A stretch of DNA of 43,194 bases from a virus. Shown here in pieces: positions 21,379 through 28,423 of this stretch. How positions within the stretch are numbered: the first letter of the stretch is position 1; each line of letters starts with the position of its first letter. The stretch is from the IMG/VR virus record IMGVR_UViG_3300020171_000063, positions 1 to 43,194 of that record; one strand, written 5' to 3'. The notes below the pieces were generated by a model. That model did not search any database, was not told where the DNA came from, and saw only the letters and a program-made list of their open reading frames with translations. The translations under genes were made by a program, and so were the position numbers.

Positions 21379-21597
21379 CCCAACATCGTCCAGCCACCCG
21401 CGTTCAGCGGCCAGGGCGGCGATCCTCGCAAGACCATCAGCGGCGCAGTACACAGATACTTGAAGGTGGGCCACTTTATGTTCAAGGTCACGCACTCGTT
21501 TCTGCTCTACCAAAGCTATCACAGCCAAGACAACCACAAACACAGACAACACAATGATGCAGGAATTTGTATAATACAGGTCATTAAATCTTCTCAT
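21367..21597 (-). CDS. Single-pass membrane protein with coiled-coil tail
   Basis: This protein has 76 residues from ATG 21597 (a GTG at 21636 would extend it into the upstream small gene). After MRRFNDLYYTNS there is one membrane helix (CIIVLSVFVVVLAVIALV), then EQKRVRDLEHKVAHLQV, a short coiled coil, and a C-terminal helical segment. An N-in, C-periplasmic layout resembles an inner-membrane spanin, and it lies three genes before the amidase; no outer partner is evident. Ends in GQSE. Confidence 0.45.
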   Translation of the reverse strand: MRRFNDLYYTNSCIIVLSVFVVVLAVIALVEQKRVRDLEHKVAHLQVSVYCAADGLARIAALAAERGWLDDVGQSE

Positions 21598-21658
21598 ATG
21601 CACTACCAACTTTCTTTGTGATGAATGGTTCGTCACAGTGTTCGCACTCTATTTCCAT
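21584..21658 (-). CDS. 24-residue zinc-knuckle-like peptide
   Basis: ATG 21658 follows GGAGGCGATAGC and overlaps the end of the previous small gene. The product, MEIECEHCDEPFITKKVG plus six residues, has one CxxC pair and looks like the first half of a zinc finger, perhaps a decayed gene or one that dimerises around zinc. The next gene starts inside it. Confidence 0.35.
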   Translation of the reverse strand: MEIECEHCDEPFITKKVGSAYEKI

Positions 21659-21759
21659 GCTATCGCCTCCATGAGATGTAGTTCCCAACCGTTATCATCC
21701 TTGTGGCCACAATGCGGGCACACAGGACTGTCAGTGCGGTTAGTCTCGAATTCCTTCAC
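21649..21759 (-). CDS. 36-residue zinc-ribbon protein
   Basis: GTG 21759 overlaps the previous stop (GTGA). The product contains SPVCPHCGHKDDNGWEL, a pattern frequent in tiny phage zinc ribbons (CPxCGH...W), with only one CxxC pair. Position in a chain of overlapping genes supports it. Function unknown. Confidence 0.45.
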   Translation of the reverse strand: MKEFETNRTDSPVCPHCGHKDDNGWELHLMEAIAWK

Positions 21760-21977
21760 TCCCCGCTCACCTCCTCATCTTCCTCGCACAGCTCTTCCCA
21801 ACACCGTTTAACTGCTATCATTGCGGCATGGGTGGCATAGGTACTAATCCTGTGCGCCTCGAATACTGAGGCCTCTTCCGGGTGGGACCTTTTCAACAGT
21901 TTAATCTGATCACGAGTTGGTATGACGTCAAACTCTGAGAATTGGTACCAGATATCAAACAACAATTCTTTGGTCAT
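21756..21977 (-). CDS. Small acidic protein of unknown function
   Basis: This protein has 73 residues from ATG 21977, overlapping the upstream stop as ATGA. Mostly helical: KELLFDIWYQFSEFD, TRDQIKLLKRSHPEEAS, HAAMIAVKRCWEELCEE, with an acidic end (EEDEEVSGE). Its last codons carry the GTGAGCGGGGAGTGA stretch that serves the next gene. No family recognised. Confidence 0.5.
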   Translation of the reverse strand: MTKELLFDIWYQFSEFDVIPTRDQIKLLKRSHPEEASVFEAHRISTYATHAAMIAVKRCWEELCEEDEEVSGE

Positions 21978-22339
21978 CCCTGTTCGCCCCCCTTTTTTCC
22001 AATCCCTTTCAATTCCTGTGGTGTCCGTGTCTTGCCTCTATACGTGTGCCCCATGAACACAAGCATCCCATCCAGTGGAATATTGATATTGTTCAGCCCA
22101 AGAATGATATTCTGCTCAAGGTATCCATGCCGGAGCATTCTGCCAAATTCATGGATCGGTGAACAGAATATCATCGTCGGTGGTTCCGATTCGGTCGTCA
22201 CCATCACTGATTCAACTATCATCTCTCGATTGGCTTCTGACCACTTGTTGTCAGTGAACTCACTGAACACACCGCGATGGTCAAACATACGCCAATCAAA
22301 GACACACTTGAAAACCGCGTTTACTCTATCAATGGTCAT
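21974..22339 (-). CDS. Protein of unknown function (121 aa)
   Basis: ATG 22339 is preceded by AAGGAGTGAGCAGGG, the ribosome-site part of the PSE repeat unit at 22357-22371. The sequence is mixed alpha/beta with MIVESVMVTTESEPPTMIFCSP, a central FGRMLRHGYLEQNIILGLN and a basic Gly-rich end (KGIGKKGGEQG). No known motif, membrane segment or zinc site. It lies between RuvC-like and small zinc-ribbon genes. Confidence 0.5.
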   Translation of the reverse strand: MTIDRVNAVFKCVFDWRMFDHRGVFSEFTDNKWSEANREMIVESVMVTTESEPPTMIFCSPIHEFGRMLRHGYLEQNIILGLNNINIPLDGMLVFMGHTYRGKTRTPQELKGIGKKGGEQG

Positions 22340-22345
22340 CCCTGC

Positions 22346-22585
22346 TCACTCCTTCCCGTCACTCGGACGGCAATTTATATACAAGAATTTCTCAAAAAAT
22401 CTACGTTTCATGTTTATATTGTAGCAATCCTCGCACAATCCGGCCGCCGGTATATAAAGAACTCGGCGAAACCCACACTGATAACACCCGCGTCCGTCCT
22501 TGGTCATTACGCCGGGATCCATCGGCTTTTCATCCATATCAGATGATTTAATTCCGTGATCAACTCTTTGATTTTCGTGTTTCAT
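22346..22585 (-). CDS. Zinc-finger protein reading through a PSE repeat
   Basis: This protein has 79 residues from ATG 22585 with GGTGAAAGTG upstream; the longer frame to 22777 overlaps the RuvC-like gene and is unlikely. A zinc finger is formed by GCYQCGF (about 36-42) and LCEDCYN (about 53-59). It ends CRPSDGKE because the hairpin at 22357-22371 is read in the PSD frame and the stop lies 8 bases beyond. Likely a small DNA- or protein-binding ribbon. Confidence 0.5.
   Translation of the reverse strand: MKHENQRVDHGIKSSDMDEKPMDPGVMTKDGRGCYQCGFRRVLYIPAAGLCEDCYNINMKRRFFEKFLYINCRPSDGKE
22357..22371 (-). repeat. PSE hairpin, copy 8 (read through)
   Basis: Minus strand CCGTC-CGAGT-GACGG, perfect arms, followed by GAAGGAGTGAGCAGGGATGA. 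The downstream part nearly matches copy 1 on the opposite strand, so the repeat unit is about 36 bases and includes the next start codon. Confidence 0.8.
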
Positions 22586-22593
22586 CACTTTCA

Positions 22594-22608
22594 CCGTCAC
22601 TCGGACGG
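22594..22608 (-). repeat. PSE stop-codon hairpin, copy 9
   Basis: Minus strand CCGTC-CGAGT-GACGG, perfect arms. It encodes the RPSE end of the RuvC-like protein; GGTGAAAGTG follows for the next gene. Confidence 0.8.
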
Positions 22609-23082
22609 CCTCGTATCCAACCAGTACAGCCCAACAGCCAGGGCAGACCAGATATCTTTGCTTACCCCGTACAGCGGGCCGTGGGTTTTCTTGTTCCCTA
22701 TGCCCTTCTCGCGTCCACCGTAGCGGTCGATGATCGCCTGTCTGATACTTGCATCGTTTGCACGTGGAGAATTGCACAGGTGAAGTTTCACGTCCTTGCG
22801 GTACACCTTCCAGCTATCATTTGCAGGAAGCCCCAACGCTTGGGCGAAGCGACCGATCCACAGTACGGTTTCAAATGTTGTCCGACCGACCGGCATACCG
22901 TAACTGGCGATCATTTCAATGACCGGAGTAACAAATAGCGGTTTGTCGCCTATAAACATTGAACAGTCAGAAAACATACCGATCAACGCCTGGTTTCCAT
23001 CTATCCCAAAGAACCCGGGCGTCTCTCCGTCCAGCAGCACCCAAGCGCTCACCTCTGTGCCGGGGTCAATCGCAAGGATCAT
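22597..23082 (-). CDS. RuvC-like RNase H-fold endonuclease (Holliday junction resolvase candidate)
   Basis: This protein has 161 residues from ATG 23082. MILAIDPGTEVSAW is the first strand of RuvC-type nucleases with catalytic Asp 6; further acidic positions are in TTFETVLW (about 81) and the C-terminal ANDASIRQAIIDRYGG/SKDIWSALAVG region, which matches the D..DA..A motif. It would resolve branched replication intermediates before packaging, fitting the RecT/nuclease operon. It ends in DTRPSE from a hairpin repeat, so its last residues are dictated by the repeat. Confidence 0.75.
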   Translation of the reverse strand: MILAIDPGTEVSAWVLLDGETPGFFGIDGNQALIGMFSDCSMFIGDKPLFVTPVIEMIASYGMPVGRTTFETVLWIGRFAQALGLPANDSWKVYRKDVKLHLCNSPRANDASIRQAIIDRYGGREKGIGNKKTHGPLYGVSKDIWSALAVGLYWLDTRPSE

Positions 23083-23329
23083 GTCGCTCCGCCTTCCTCA
23101 TGTTGTTTGGCTCCCTCCACCAGATTCGCTCGACACCAACTTCAAGAATATATGTCTCCATGTATATCTTTCTTCCGAGGATGTCTGTCCCTGGTGCAAT
23201 GATTGAGATGACTTTTCCCTTTCGCTTTTCCGACCGTCCAAACTCTACCTCGTCCCCAACTTCAAACTTTGGTTGAAGTCTCTGTCTTTTCATCCTCGTG
23301 TAAAGCACGTCACTGTATCTTGTTTTCAT
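23066..23329 (-). CDS. Small basic protein of unknown function
   Basis: This protein has 87 residues from ATG 23329, overlapping the previous stop. Residues 18-75 (LQPKFEVGDEVEFGRSEKRK, GKVISIIAPGTDIL, YILEVGVERIWWRE) look like a small SH3/KOW-type barrel of the kind that binds nucleic acid or protein. It overlaps the RuvC-like gene by 17 bases. No named family. Confidence 0.5.
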   Translation of the reverse strand: MKTRYSDVLYTRMKRQRLQPKFEVGDEVEFGRSEKRKGKVISIIAPGTDILGRKIYMETYILEVGVERIWWREPNNMRKAERHDPCD

Positions 23330-23511
23330 ACTTCTCCCTTTCCTTTACACACTACGCAGCGTGTTCCGTCTGCCGTTCCTTCTCCTGTACCCGCGCAGCA
23401 GGAACAACACGCCGGTTCAAAGCAATAACATCTAGTGTCACCGCAGTCACAGTTCCATTCTCCGCACTCGTCGCACAAATGGAAATCTTCTTCACCACAT
23501 ACGCACTTCAT
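23326..23511 (-). CDS. Cys-rich DnaJ-type zinc-finger protein
   Basis: This protein has 61 residues with 15 Cys, from ATG 23511. CVCG, CDECGEWNCDCGD, CCSCCAGTGEG and CVVCKGKG fit two or three zinc sites, the last two resembling the CxxCxGxG repeats of DnaJ. A single overlap with each neighbour places it in the same operon. Possibly a host-protein-binding adaptor; not determined. Confidence 0.55.
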   Translation of the reverse strand: MKCVCGEEDFHLCDECGEWNCDCGDTRCYCFEPACCSCCAGTGEGTADGTRCVVCKGKGEV

Positions 23512-23866
23512 GATCCCCTCCTGATTCTATTGACACAAGACGAAGAAGAGGGTTCCACGCTTTCCAGCGGTTGTCAGGATGACCTTCCGTGAAACCCTTT
23601 CCATCTTCCAAGATGCCCAACTGCTCTGCCTTGTCCAATAGCCAGTGTAGTTCGTCCAATTCGATATCACACTTGATGAGATACGTCCTCTGCTGGCAAC
23701 CGTTGTTGTAGGCGTACGCCAGTGCTTCGTATCCACCGATAGGGGATGGAGTTGACACAATACGCTTGTCTCCCCAATATTTTTCCGGCGCTCTATCGGT
23801 GAGGATGTTCGATATCTTCATCAACTGATCTGCCGTCATGTACTCGTGTTGTTTGTGTTCATTCAT
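23492..23866 (-). CDS. Protein of unknown function (124 aa)
   Basis: It starts at ATG 23866, a few bases after the SSB-like gene. Sequence blocks are YMTADQLMKISNILTDRAPE, GYEALAYAYNNGCQQRTYL and KCDIELDELHWLLDKAEQLG. Soluble, acidic, mixed fold, without metal or catalytic motif. Position between SSB-like and RuvC-like genes hints at DNA metabolism only weakly. Confidence 0.5.
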   Translation of the reverse strand: MNEHKQHEYMTADQLMKISNILTDRAPEKYWGDKRIVSTPSPIGGYEALAYAYNNGCQQRTYLIKCDIELDELHWLLDKAEQLGILEDGKGFTEGHPDNRWKAWNPLLRLVSIESGGDHEVRMW

Positions 23867-23872
23867 ATGGCA

Positions 23873-24298
23873 TCAGAACGGGCAGTCGTTGTCCGACTCA
23901 TCGTCTTGCGTTGGCAAAGGCTCTTCGATAAGCTCCGCACGTCGGTCAATATGTGTGAATGTTGTGGCGTCAGGGACAATAGCCTCGCCATTACGCGAGT
24001 TGTGGAACAGGTGCATATTTATAATGTCGTGGTTGGTGTACCAGCGACCGCCAGAGCCTTTCGACATGTACTGGAAAGTTGTGACACACAGCACAGACCC
24101 GATCTGTGCGTTTGATTCGTAAAGAATTTCCGCAGCCCTCCCCGCGGCAACAAGGTTGAGATAGTTATTGCAAATTTTCTTTTTCCATGGGTGGTTCTCC
24201 TTTGACATTATGGCAAGTTTATAGAACCTCTTGCCGTTCTTGGCTACCGCCTCTTCCATTTTCGTTATCTGTCCAACAGAGAATGATCTTGTTCCCAT
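23873..24298 (-). CDS. Single-stranded DNA-binding-like protein
   Basis: This protein has 141 residues from ATG 24298 after GAGGGGGTAAC. The body is strand-rich (GKRFYKLAIMSKE, SVLCVTTFQYM, WYTNHDIINMHLF), consistent with an OB fold, and the C-terminus is acidic and ends DDESDNDCPF, like the acidic tip of bacterial SSB that recruits partner enzymes. It sits in the RecT/nuclease operon, where SSB genes usually occur. The match is by architecture; sequence identity to SSB is low. Confidence 0.5.
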   Translation of the reverse strand: MGTRSFSVGQITKMEEAVAKNGKRFYKLAIMSKENHPWKKKICNNYLNLVAAGRAAEILYESNAQIGSVLCVTTFQYMSKGSGGRWYTNHDIINMHLFHNSRNGEAIVPDATTFTHIDRRAELIEEPLPTQDDESDNDCPF

Positions 24299-24299
24299 G

Positions 24300-24806
24300 T
24301 TACCCCCTCATCCTGTTTGCGTATGACTCGTCGAACCGTGTTTGAAGCCCGTTCATTCGCGTCATTGTTTCCATGGAAAGCTCCGCCCTCTTGTCGTGGT
24401 CGTCTGGTATGTCGTATGGCGGCTTGTTTCCAGACATTTCGCAGAGTTTCTTCATTCTGTCTCGTGCAGTTTTGTCTTTGCACAGTCCGATTATCGCCTT
24501 ACACTCTGTCAATTCTTTCTCCAAGTCGGACAACATTTCTCCACGAATAGCCTCAAGGCGGTCGGGCTTCACAATCTCTCCAATGCCCTTGTAGTACCTG
24601 ATGATCTGGTGCGGGCTTGGCATGGAGCTTGTTTCTTTCTGGTCAGCAAGGCGCTTCATAGCAAGAATAAGCTTCTCTCTGTCACAGGATCGCAACACTT
24701 TGTAGTAAATTCTACCCTGTCCAGTTCTTTCGCCCAACTCCATACGGGGATAGAACAAGTCCACTATGTGATTGAATATCGGCTCAAAAGCTTCTTCCGA
24801 TATCAT
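24300..24806 (-). CDS. Possible replication loader-like helical protein
   Basis: This protein has 168 residues from ATG 24806, overlapping the nuclease gene stop. The first 70 residues (EEAFEPIFNHIVDLFYPRM, REKLILAMKRLADQKETSSM, PSPHQIIRYYKGI) follow the pattern of G39P/loader-type helical domains (a first helix, aromatic-Pro, an alkyl-rich helix, then a P..PTxxEL-like turn). The remainder is charged helix with a CKAIIGLCKDKTARDRMKKLC cluster of Cys. If right, it would recruit the host helicase, needed because the phage has none. Tentative. Confidence 0.35.
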   Translation of the reverse strand: MISEEAFEPIFNHIVDLFYPRMELGERTGQGRIYYKVLRSCDREKLILAMKRLADQKETSSMPSPHQIIRYYKGIGEIVKPDRLEAIRGEMLSDLEKELTECKAIIGLCKDKTARDRMKKLCEMSGNKPPYDIPDDHDKRAELSMETMTRMNGLQTRFDESYANRMRG

Positions 24807-25726
24807 TTTGCCTCAATCTCCTTCATACCAACGAGTGACAGTATGCGGTTGGCCTTGTCCTTTTGTTCCTTCGTCTTGATCTTCCCGGTTGAAATGGAAG
24901 GGCTGACGACCTTGAGATAGTATCTGTCTGTGTCCGTGATAGGAAGTTCGTCGATACAGTTTTCAAGCATGAACTGCTTGATTGCGTCCTCAATTTCATC
25001 GACCTTGGCTTTGACAGGGAAGAGTTGACGAGAAAGTTCAATGCAGTCTGCAACAGACGTGACTTGAGGGACAGTTGTCAAGGAAAACTTGACAGCTGCC
25101 GGACAATCAGACAGGTACCCACACCGCTTGCACCTGTTTGAAGGCACCGGTTCAAACTCGGTATCCGACATGATGCGCTCGATTACAGAGGAACGCTCGT
25201 TGAAATGCTCCTCAATCTCTTCCTTTGTCCACGTGTAAGAAGAGTAGTAGTCAGGCCCACGATAGGCAAAGTAGCACTGGAACAGTTCAAGAGCAGGATC
25301 GTTCGTCATTTCATCCATGCAGTAATCTTTGAGTTGGTCGGGAGAACACCAGTCAGACGGCCACCCCTTAAGATCGGCAATTACCATGATCTCACCGCGC
25401 TTGATGCGTATGTCCTTGCGACCTACATAGCGCGTAGTCCACATATCCATGTCAAACTCAGTCTCCACGTCCTCTGACCGGACTCCCTTGAACACAGTGC
25501 GGAAGAAATTAGCAAGCCTCTTTCCAATAGACTCGCACTCTCCCAGCATACCAGCCTTAGCCCACTGCTCAAAGTCGGAATGAGCGCCCTTCCCTGCCTG
25601 CATGATTGAGGAAGTAGGCTGTTTGTTGCCCTCCATCTTCATCTTGAAGGCGTGTGGGCATCCTGGAATTGTGTCTGTTCCAGCGTACAGACTGACAGAA
25701 GAGAAAGAAAGGTGGTCTATTTCCAT
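24803..25726 (-). CDS. Cas4/RecB-like PD-(D/E)XK nuclease with Fe-S cluster motif
   Basis: This protein has 307 residues from ATG 25726. HLSFSSVSLYAGTDTIPGCP is the typical RecB-family start with the first cluster Cys (23), followed by GKGAHSDFE. The active site is GRKDIR...MVIADLKG, with the xDxK signature. CKRCGYLSDC completes a four-Cys Fe-S cluster as in Cas4 and AddB. It is expected to be a 5' or end-resecting nuclease providing ssDNA for RecT, encoded two genes upstream. The unusual Leu-Lys-Gly in place of YKTG is a small variation. Confidence 0.75.
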   Translation of the reverse strand: MEIDHLSFSSVSLYAGTDTIPGCPHAFKMKMEGNKQPTSSIMQAGKGAHSDFEQWAKAGMLGECESIGKRLANFFRTVFKGVRSEDVETEFDMDMWTTRYVGRKDIRIKRGEIMVIADLKGWPSDWCSPDQLKDYCMDEMTNDPALELFQCYFAYRGPDYYSSYTWTKEEIEEHFNERSSVIERIMSDTEFEPVPSNRCKRCGYLSDCPAAVKFSLTTVPQVTSVADCIELSRQLFPVKAKVDEIEDAIKQFMLENCIDELPITDTDRYYLKVVSPSISTGKIKTKEQKDKANRILSLVGMKEIEAK

Positions 25727-25911
25727 TATGCTTTCCTCATTTCTGCCAACGCTCTTGTAAGATCCATTGACTTCCTCTTGAGTTCGCCAGACGTTTTGTT
25801 CCCGAACCCAGATTCGATGTTACTGATTTGATCAGATACGAGAATTTTTTCAATCAGCAAGGCTGTTTCTATGCACAGCCTGTTAACCTTGTTAATTTTA
25901 TCCAATTTCAT
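25726..25911 (-). CDS. Small helical protein between recT and nuclease
   Basis: This protein has 61 residues from ATG 25911, 13 bases after RecT. Helical and basic (KLDKINKVNRLCIETALLIEK, SGELKRKSMDLTRALAEMRK). Its stop overlaps the nuclease start as TAATG. Small partner proteins often lie here in RecT operons. Function unknown. Confidence 0.5.
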   Translation of the reverse strand: MKLDKINKVNRLCIETALLIEKILVSDQISNIESGFGNKTSGELKRKSMDLTRALAEMRKA

Positions 25912-25924
25912 GTTGTCCTCCTAC

Positions 25925-26833
25925 TCAAAACTTAATTTCTGGTTCGTCATTCTTTGGCCTCAGTTCTGCTTTGATAGCTTCGATATCCCCGTCAAATCGG
26001 TTGAAGATATCTGCCGCAGCCTTTGGCGTGATCTTGGCATCAGACAAGAGCTTGTTCAGTTCTTCGTCAGACGTTGCGGCTTCCTTGACCTTAGCAGGGG
26101 TGTACTCCACGCGCTCCACAGAGGTCGGTATGACATCTTCTGCTCCAATGCCACCATCTGTTAAGGCGTCGTGTCCTTCGTCTTGCTGCGCGGCGTAGCG
26201 GAACTCAGGGGACAGAGGCAGGCGCTTTGCTAACCGTCTGATGACAGTCTTTTTGTACATCTCCGTTGTATGCTGCGTCCAGGGGGTGCTGTTACGTCCT
26301 GGCGACTTGGAACGAACCTCCTCGATCTCCTCTGCCCACATCCATTCCCAATCACTTGTTCCATCTTTGTAATGTACAACCGCATATGCACCGACAATAC
26401 CTTTGCCGCGAACGGAAGGAGGAGACGGCTTGTGAGTCAACAGGCGGCGTTCTCCCTGCTCAATCGTGTAATCCTCTCCCTCGTACACCACATTGGCATA
26501 CAGGCTCGACACGAGCCCACTGCGACGGGCGAGGTCAATCAGTCCACGGTACCCGGGGATAAGCTGGCAGGTGTTTCCGTATGGCACAAGGTAAGCTTGA
26601 CCCGTGATTCCGTCCGGTTCGAGTCCGAGCTGACAGCTCTGGATGATAGAGCGAACGAGTGACGCCTCTGTGCAGTCAAGAAGCTTTGGGTTCTGTTGGA
26701 TACTCGTCCATGCGATTCGTACCAGGCGATCCGCTGTCATATGTTTTGGAAGCGCCGCCGACATCTGCGGTTTTGCTCTCTGTAGAAGAGCGTAAATTGT
26801 CTGTCCCTGTGTTTTAGCGATTTCTTTTGTCAT
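25925..26833 (-). CDS. recT: RecT-family single-strand annealing protein
   Basis: This protein has 302 residues from ATG 26833 after AGGAGGGACAA. RecT landmarks are clear: PKHMTADRLVRIAWTSIQQNPKLL near 28-52, ASLVRSIIQSCQLGLEPDG, AYLVPYGNTCQLIPGYRGLI, then ARRSG and a conserved WTQHTTEMYKKTVIRRLAKR. It anneals complementary single strands during recombination-dependent replication. The partner nuclease lies two genes downstream, an arrangement like recET or RecT/Cas4-like pairs. The C-terminal 80 residues are acidic, as usual. Confidence 0.9.
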   Translation of the reverse strand: MTKEIAKTQGQTIYALLQRAKPQMSAALPKHMTADRLVRIAWTSIQQNPKLLDCTEASLVRSIIQSCQLGLEPDGITGQAYLVPYGNTCQLIPGYRGLIDLARRSGLVSSLYANVVYEGEDYTIEQGERRLLTHKPSPPSVRGKGIVGAYAVVHYKDGTSDWEWMWAEEIEEVRSKSPGRNSTPWTQHTTEMYKKTVIRRLAKRLPLSPEFRYAAQQDEGHDALTDGGIGAEDVIPTSVERVEYTPAKVKEAATSDEELNKLLSDAKITPKAAADIFNRFDGDIEAIKAELRPKNDEPEIKF

Positions 26834-26845
26834 TTGTCCCTCCTG

Positions 26846-27547
26846 TTAGAACGGTACAATATCTTCGGGAACGTACCCGATAGACTTTGTTTTTGTGTTT
26901 AGGTAAGCAGAGAACTTTGTTCCCCACAGAGTTTGGGGCCTCAGGTACTTCGCCATTTTTTGATCTCCGCCCCATGTGTTGTACATGTTACGATGGACTT
27001 TCTTGAAGTCCTCAAGCCCATAACCCTCTTCGCACCGGGCGTTGATTTGCTTCCTCAACGCCTCTCCGCCCCTGTACTTGGACGCGAAAACCATGTTGAA
27101 GTCGTCCACAACCTCGCGGCAGATGCCGCTTGACTTCTTGACCTTCTCGACTTTCTCAACGTGAGTACTACTAACCTTTTTTAATACCCCGGAGTCGTGC
27201 AGGGTGACATGGAACTTGTTCTCAACTGCATCCCATACCCCCACCTGGCAGTCTGCGACAAGCCCTCTCGCAATGTCGAACTGCGGGGCGATATAACGTA
27301 TGAATATTACAGGGACATCATCAGAAGGCATCGAACGAGATGTGGCGATACCCTCCTTCGGTTTCAGCACGTCTCCGGTTTGAAGTCCGCCGTACAAGTA
27401 GGCGTTCGCCATTTCCCCACCCCTGACGAGCGATTCAGGACGCCCGTACCTCTCCCTGTACTCCATTTCCCTGTCCATATCTCCAACCTTCGACAAGACC
27501 TTAGCCATGTCGATCTCCATTTTGTTTGCGACATCCTTCACGCTCAT
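26846..27547 (-). CDS. Protein with phage conserved C-terminal domain (Phg_2220_C-like)
   Basis: This protein has 233 residues from ATG 27547. The C-terminal 90 residues match the conserved phage C-terminal domain found in replication-initiation-type proteins: VVDDFNMVFASKYRGG, ARCEEGYGLEDFKKV, KMAKYLRPQTLWGTKFSAYLN. The N-terminal 140 residues are different from the usual winged-helix DnaD-like part and include an SH3-like region (IARGLVADCQVGVWDA). It starts the RecT sub-operon and may help replication, but lacks an obvious DNA-binding domain. Confidence 0.6.
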   Translation of the reverse strand: MSVKDVANKMEIDMAKVLSKVGDMDREMEYRERYGRPESLVRGGEMANAYLYGGLQTGDVLKPKEGIATSRSMPSDDVPVIFIRYIAPQFDIARGLVADCQVGVWDAVENKFHVTLHDSGVLKKVSSTHVEKVEKVKKSSGICREVVDDFNMVFASKYRGGEALRKQINARCEEGYGLEDFKKVHRNMYNTWGGDQKMAKYLRPQTLWGTKFSAYLNTKTKSIGYVPEDIVPF

Positions 27548-27729
27548 TTTTCCTCCTCATCCATGGTCTGTTCAATTACCCTTTCCAAACACAGGGCAAA
27601 GCCGCCCTTGATTGAACCGATAACGTGATTCTTACTCTCTCCGGCCAGATCTTCAATTTTCGCGTGACCAACAGTCCGATGTGTCGCTGTCTCACGCACT
27701 TCGATTGTTACGATTGTCGTGTAAGTCAT
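27544..27729 (-). CDS. Small protein of unknown function
   Basis: This protein has 61 residues from ATG 27729, overlapping the previous stop as ATGA; the longer reading to 27933 is the antiphase of the upstream gene. Two short strands (YTTIVTIEVRE, HAKIEDLAG) precede a helix (GGFALCLERVIEQTM) and an acidic end. No known family. Confidence 0.5.
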   Translation of the reverse strand: MTYTTIVTIEVRETATHRTVGHAKIEDLAGESKNHVIGSIKGGFALCLERVIEQTMDEEEK

Positions 27730-28241
27730 TTTGTTGTTTCCTCCGTATTTCTTGGTTTGAACTTGTACTCTTTGCGTTTGGGGTATTCGCAGCCGTTGAA
27801 TATGTGTTCGTAGTATCCCTCCATGAAATCCCACAACGCCTCGTCTCCACCGTTTAGAAGCGAATACATTGCGTCGTGTGCGTTTATAGAAGAGCCGTCG
27901 CAATAGCACGGAGTTCCGCCGGTATGCTCGCAAACTTCTTTAAACGATTTCTGTCCTTCGTGCAACGGGCGATTAGAGTGGTACATCAAATCAGCCGGAC
28001 TAAGACGGCAATCAACTTCAGCGTCAACGCTCCCAATTTCTGATTCTATACGCTTGATCGGAAGAGCATTGGTGAATATACAGAAAACAACCGCTCCATC
28101 GTTTCCAGATAGAGAAAATGTGATATCCATTCCATGTACTCCGTGCGATCCTCCTTTTCCCGGAGCGCAATTCGGAGAACCGTGGCAACATTCAAACCTG
28201 ATACAGTCGTACCCACCTATGAATTTGACATCTCTTTTCAT
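27726..28241 (-). CDS. Conserved phage protein of unknown function
   Basis: This protein has 171 residues from ATG 28241, first gene of the leftward early operon. It contains IRFECCHGSPNCAPGKGGSHGVHGMDITFS, of which the CCHG..C...GG.HG.HG core is a pattern I recognise from a widespread phage and bacterial protein family without assigned function. Then GDNGAV-like strands, PADLMYHS and EALWDFMEGYY. The Cys/His cluster could bind metal. Expressed from the promoter at 28330-28359. Confidence 0.6.
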   Translation of the reverse strand: MKRDVKFIGGYDCIRFECCHGSPNCAPGKGGSHGVHGMDITFSLSGNDGAVVFCIFTNALPIKRIESEIGSVDAEVDCRLSPADLMYHSNRPLHEGQKSFKEVCEHTGGTPCYCDGSSINAHDAMYSLLNGGDEALWDFMEGYYEHIFNGCEYPKRKEYKFKPRNTEETTK

Positions 28242-28329
28242 TTTGTTCCTCCTTTAGATGCAACTAGTTGTAATCCCCAAAACTGGATGTTTCTCTGATT
28301 CCACGCCTCCTACGCGGTTCTCTACCGAC

Positions 28330-28359
28330 ATCTTAGCAGATTATAAGCTAACTTGTCAA
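28330..28359 (-). promoter_or_regulatory. Promoter of the leftward early/recombination operon
   Basis: On the minus strand TTGACA (28359-28354), 18 bases and TAAGAT (28335-28330) lie 90 bp before ATG 28241. A TATAAT at closer spacing (within the spacer) may tune it. It is divergent from the plus-strand promoter at 28389-28417, with only 30 bp between the -35 boxes. Confidence 0.7.
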
Positions 28360-28388
28360 CACTTTGGTCAGATTATTTTTGAAGGCGC

Positions 28389-28417
28389 TTGACTGGCGGG
28401 TGTCGGCTTGGTACAAT
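28389..28417 (+). promoter_or_regulatory. Plus-strand promoter of a short RNA
   Basis: TTGACT (28389-28394), 17 bases and TACAAT (28412-28417). GGCTTGGTAYAAT and a downstream GTGC are shared with the early promoter at 12612-12640, beyond what sigma70 needs. No gene on this strand follows before a terminator. Confidence 0.7.
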
Positions 28418-28423
28418 AGAAGT

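Noticed and set aside
14328-22608. PSE hairpins as a CRISPR array or integron attC sites
   Set aside because: Copies are dispersed at gene ends on both strands with no spacers, no regular period and no integrase or cas genes.
24803-25726. A true CRISPR Cas4
   Set aside because: Fe-S nuclease family fits, but there is no array or other cas gene; the RecT operon context indicates a phage recombination nuclease.
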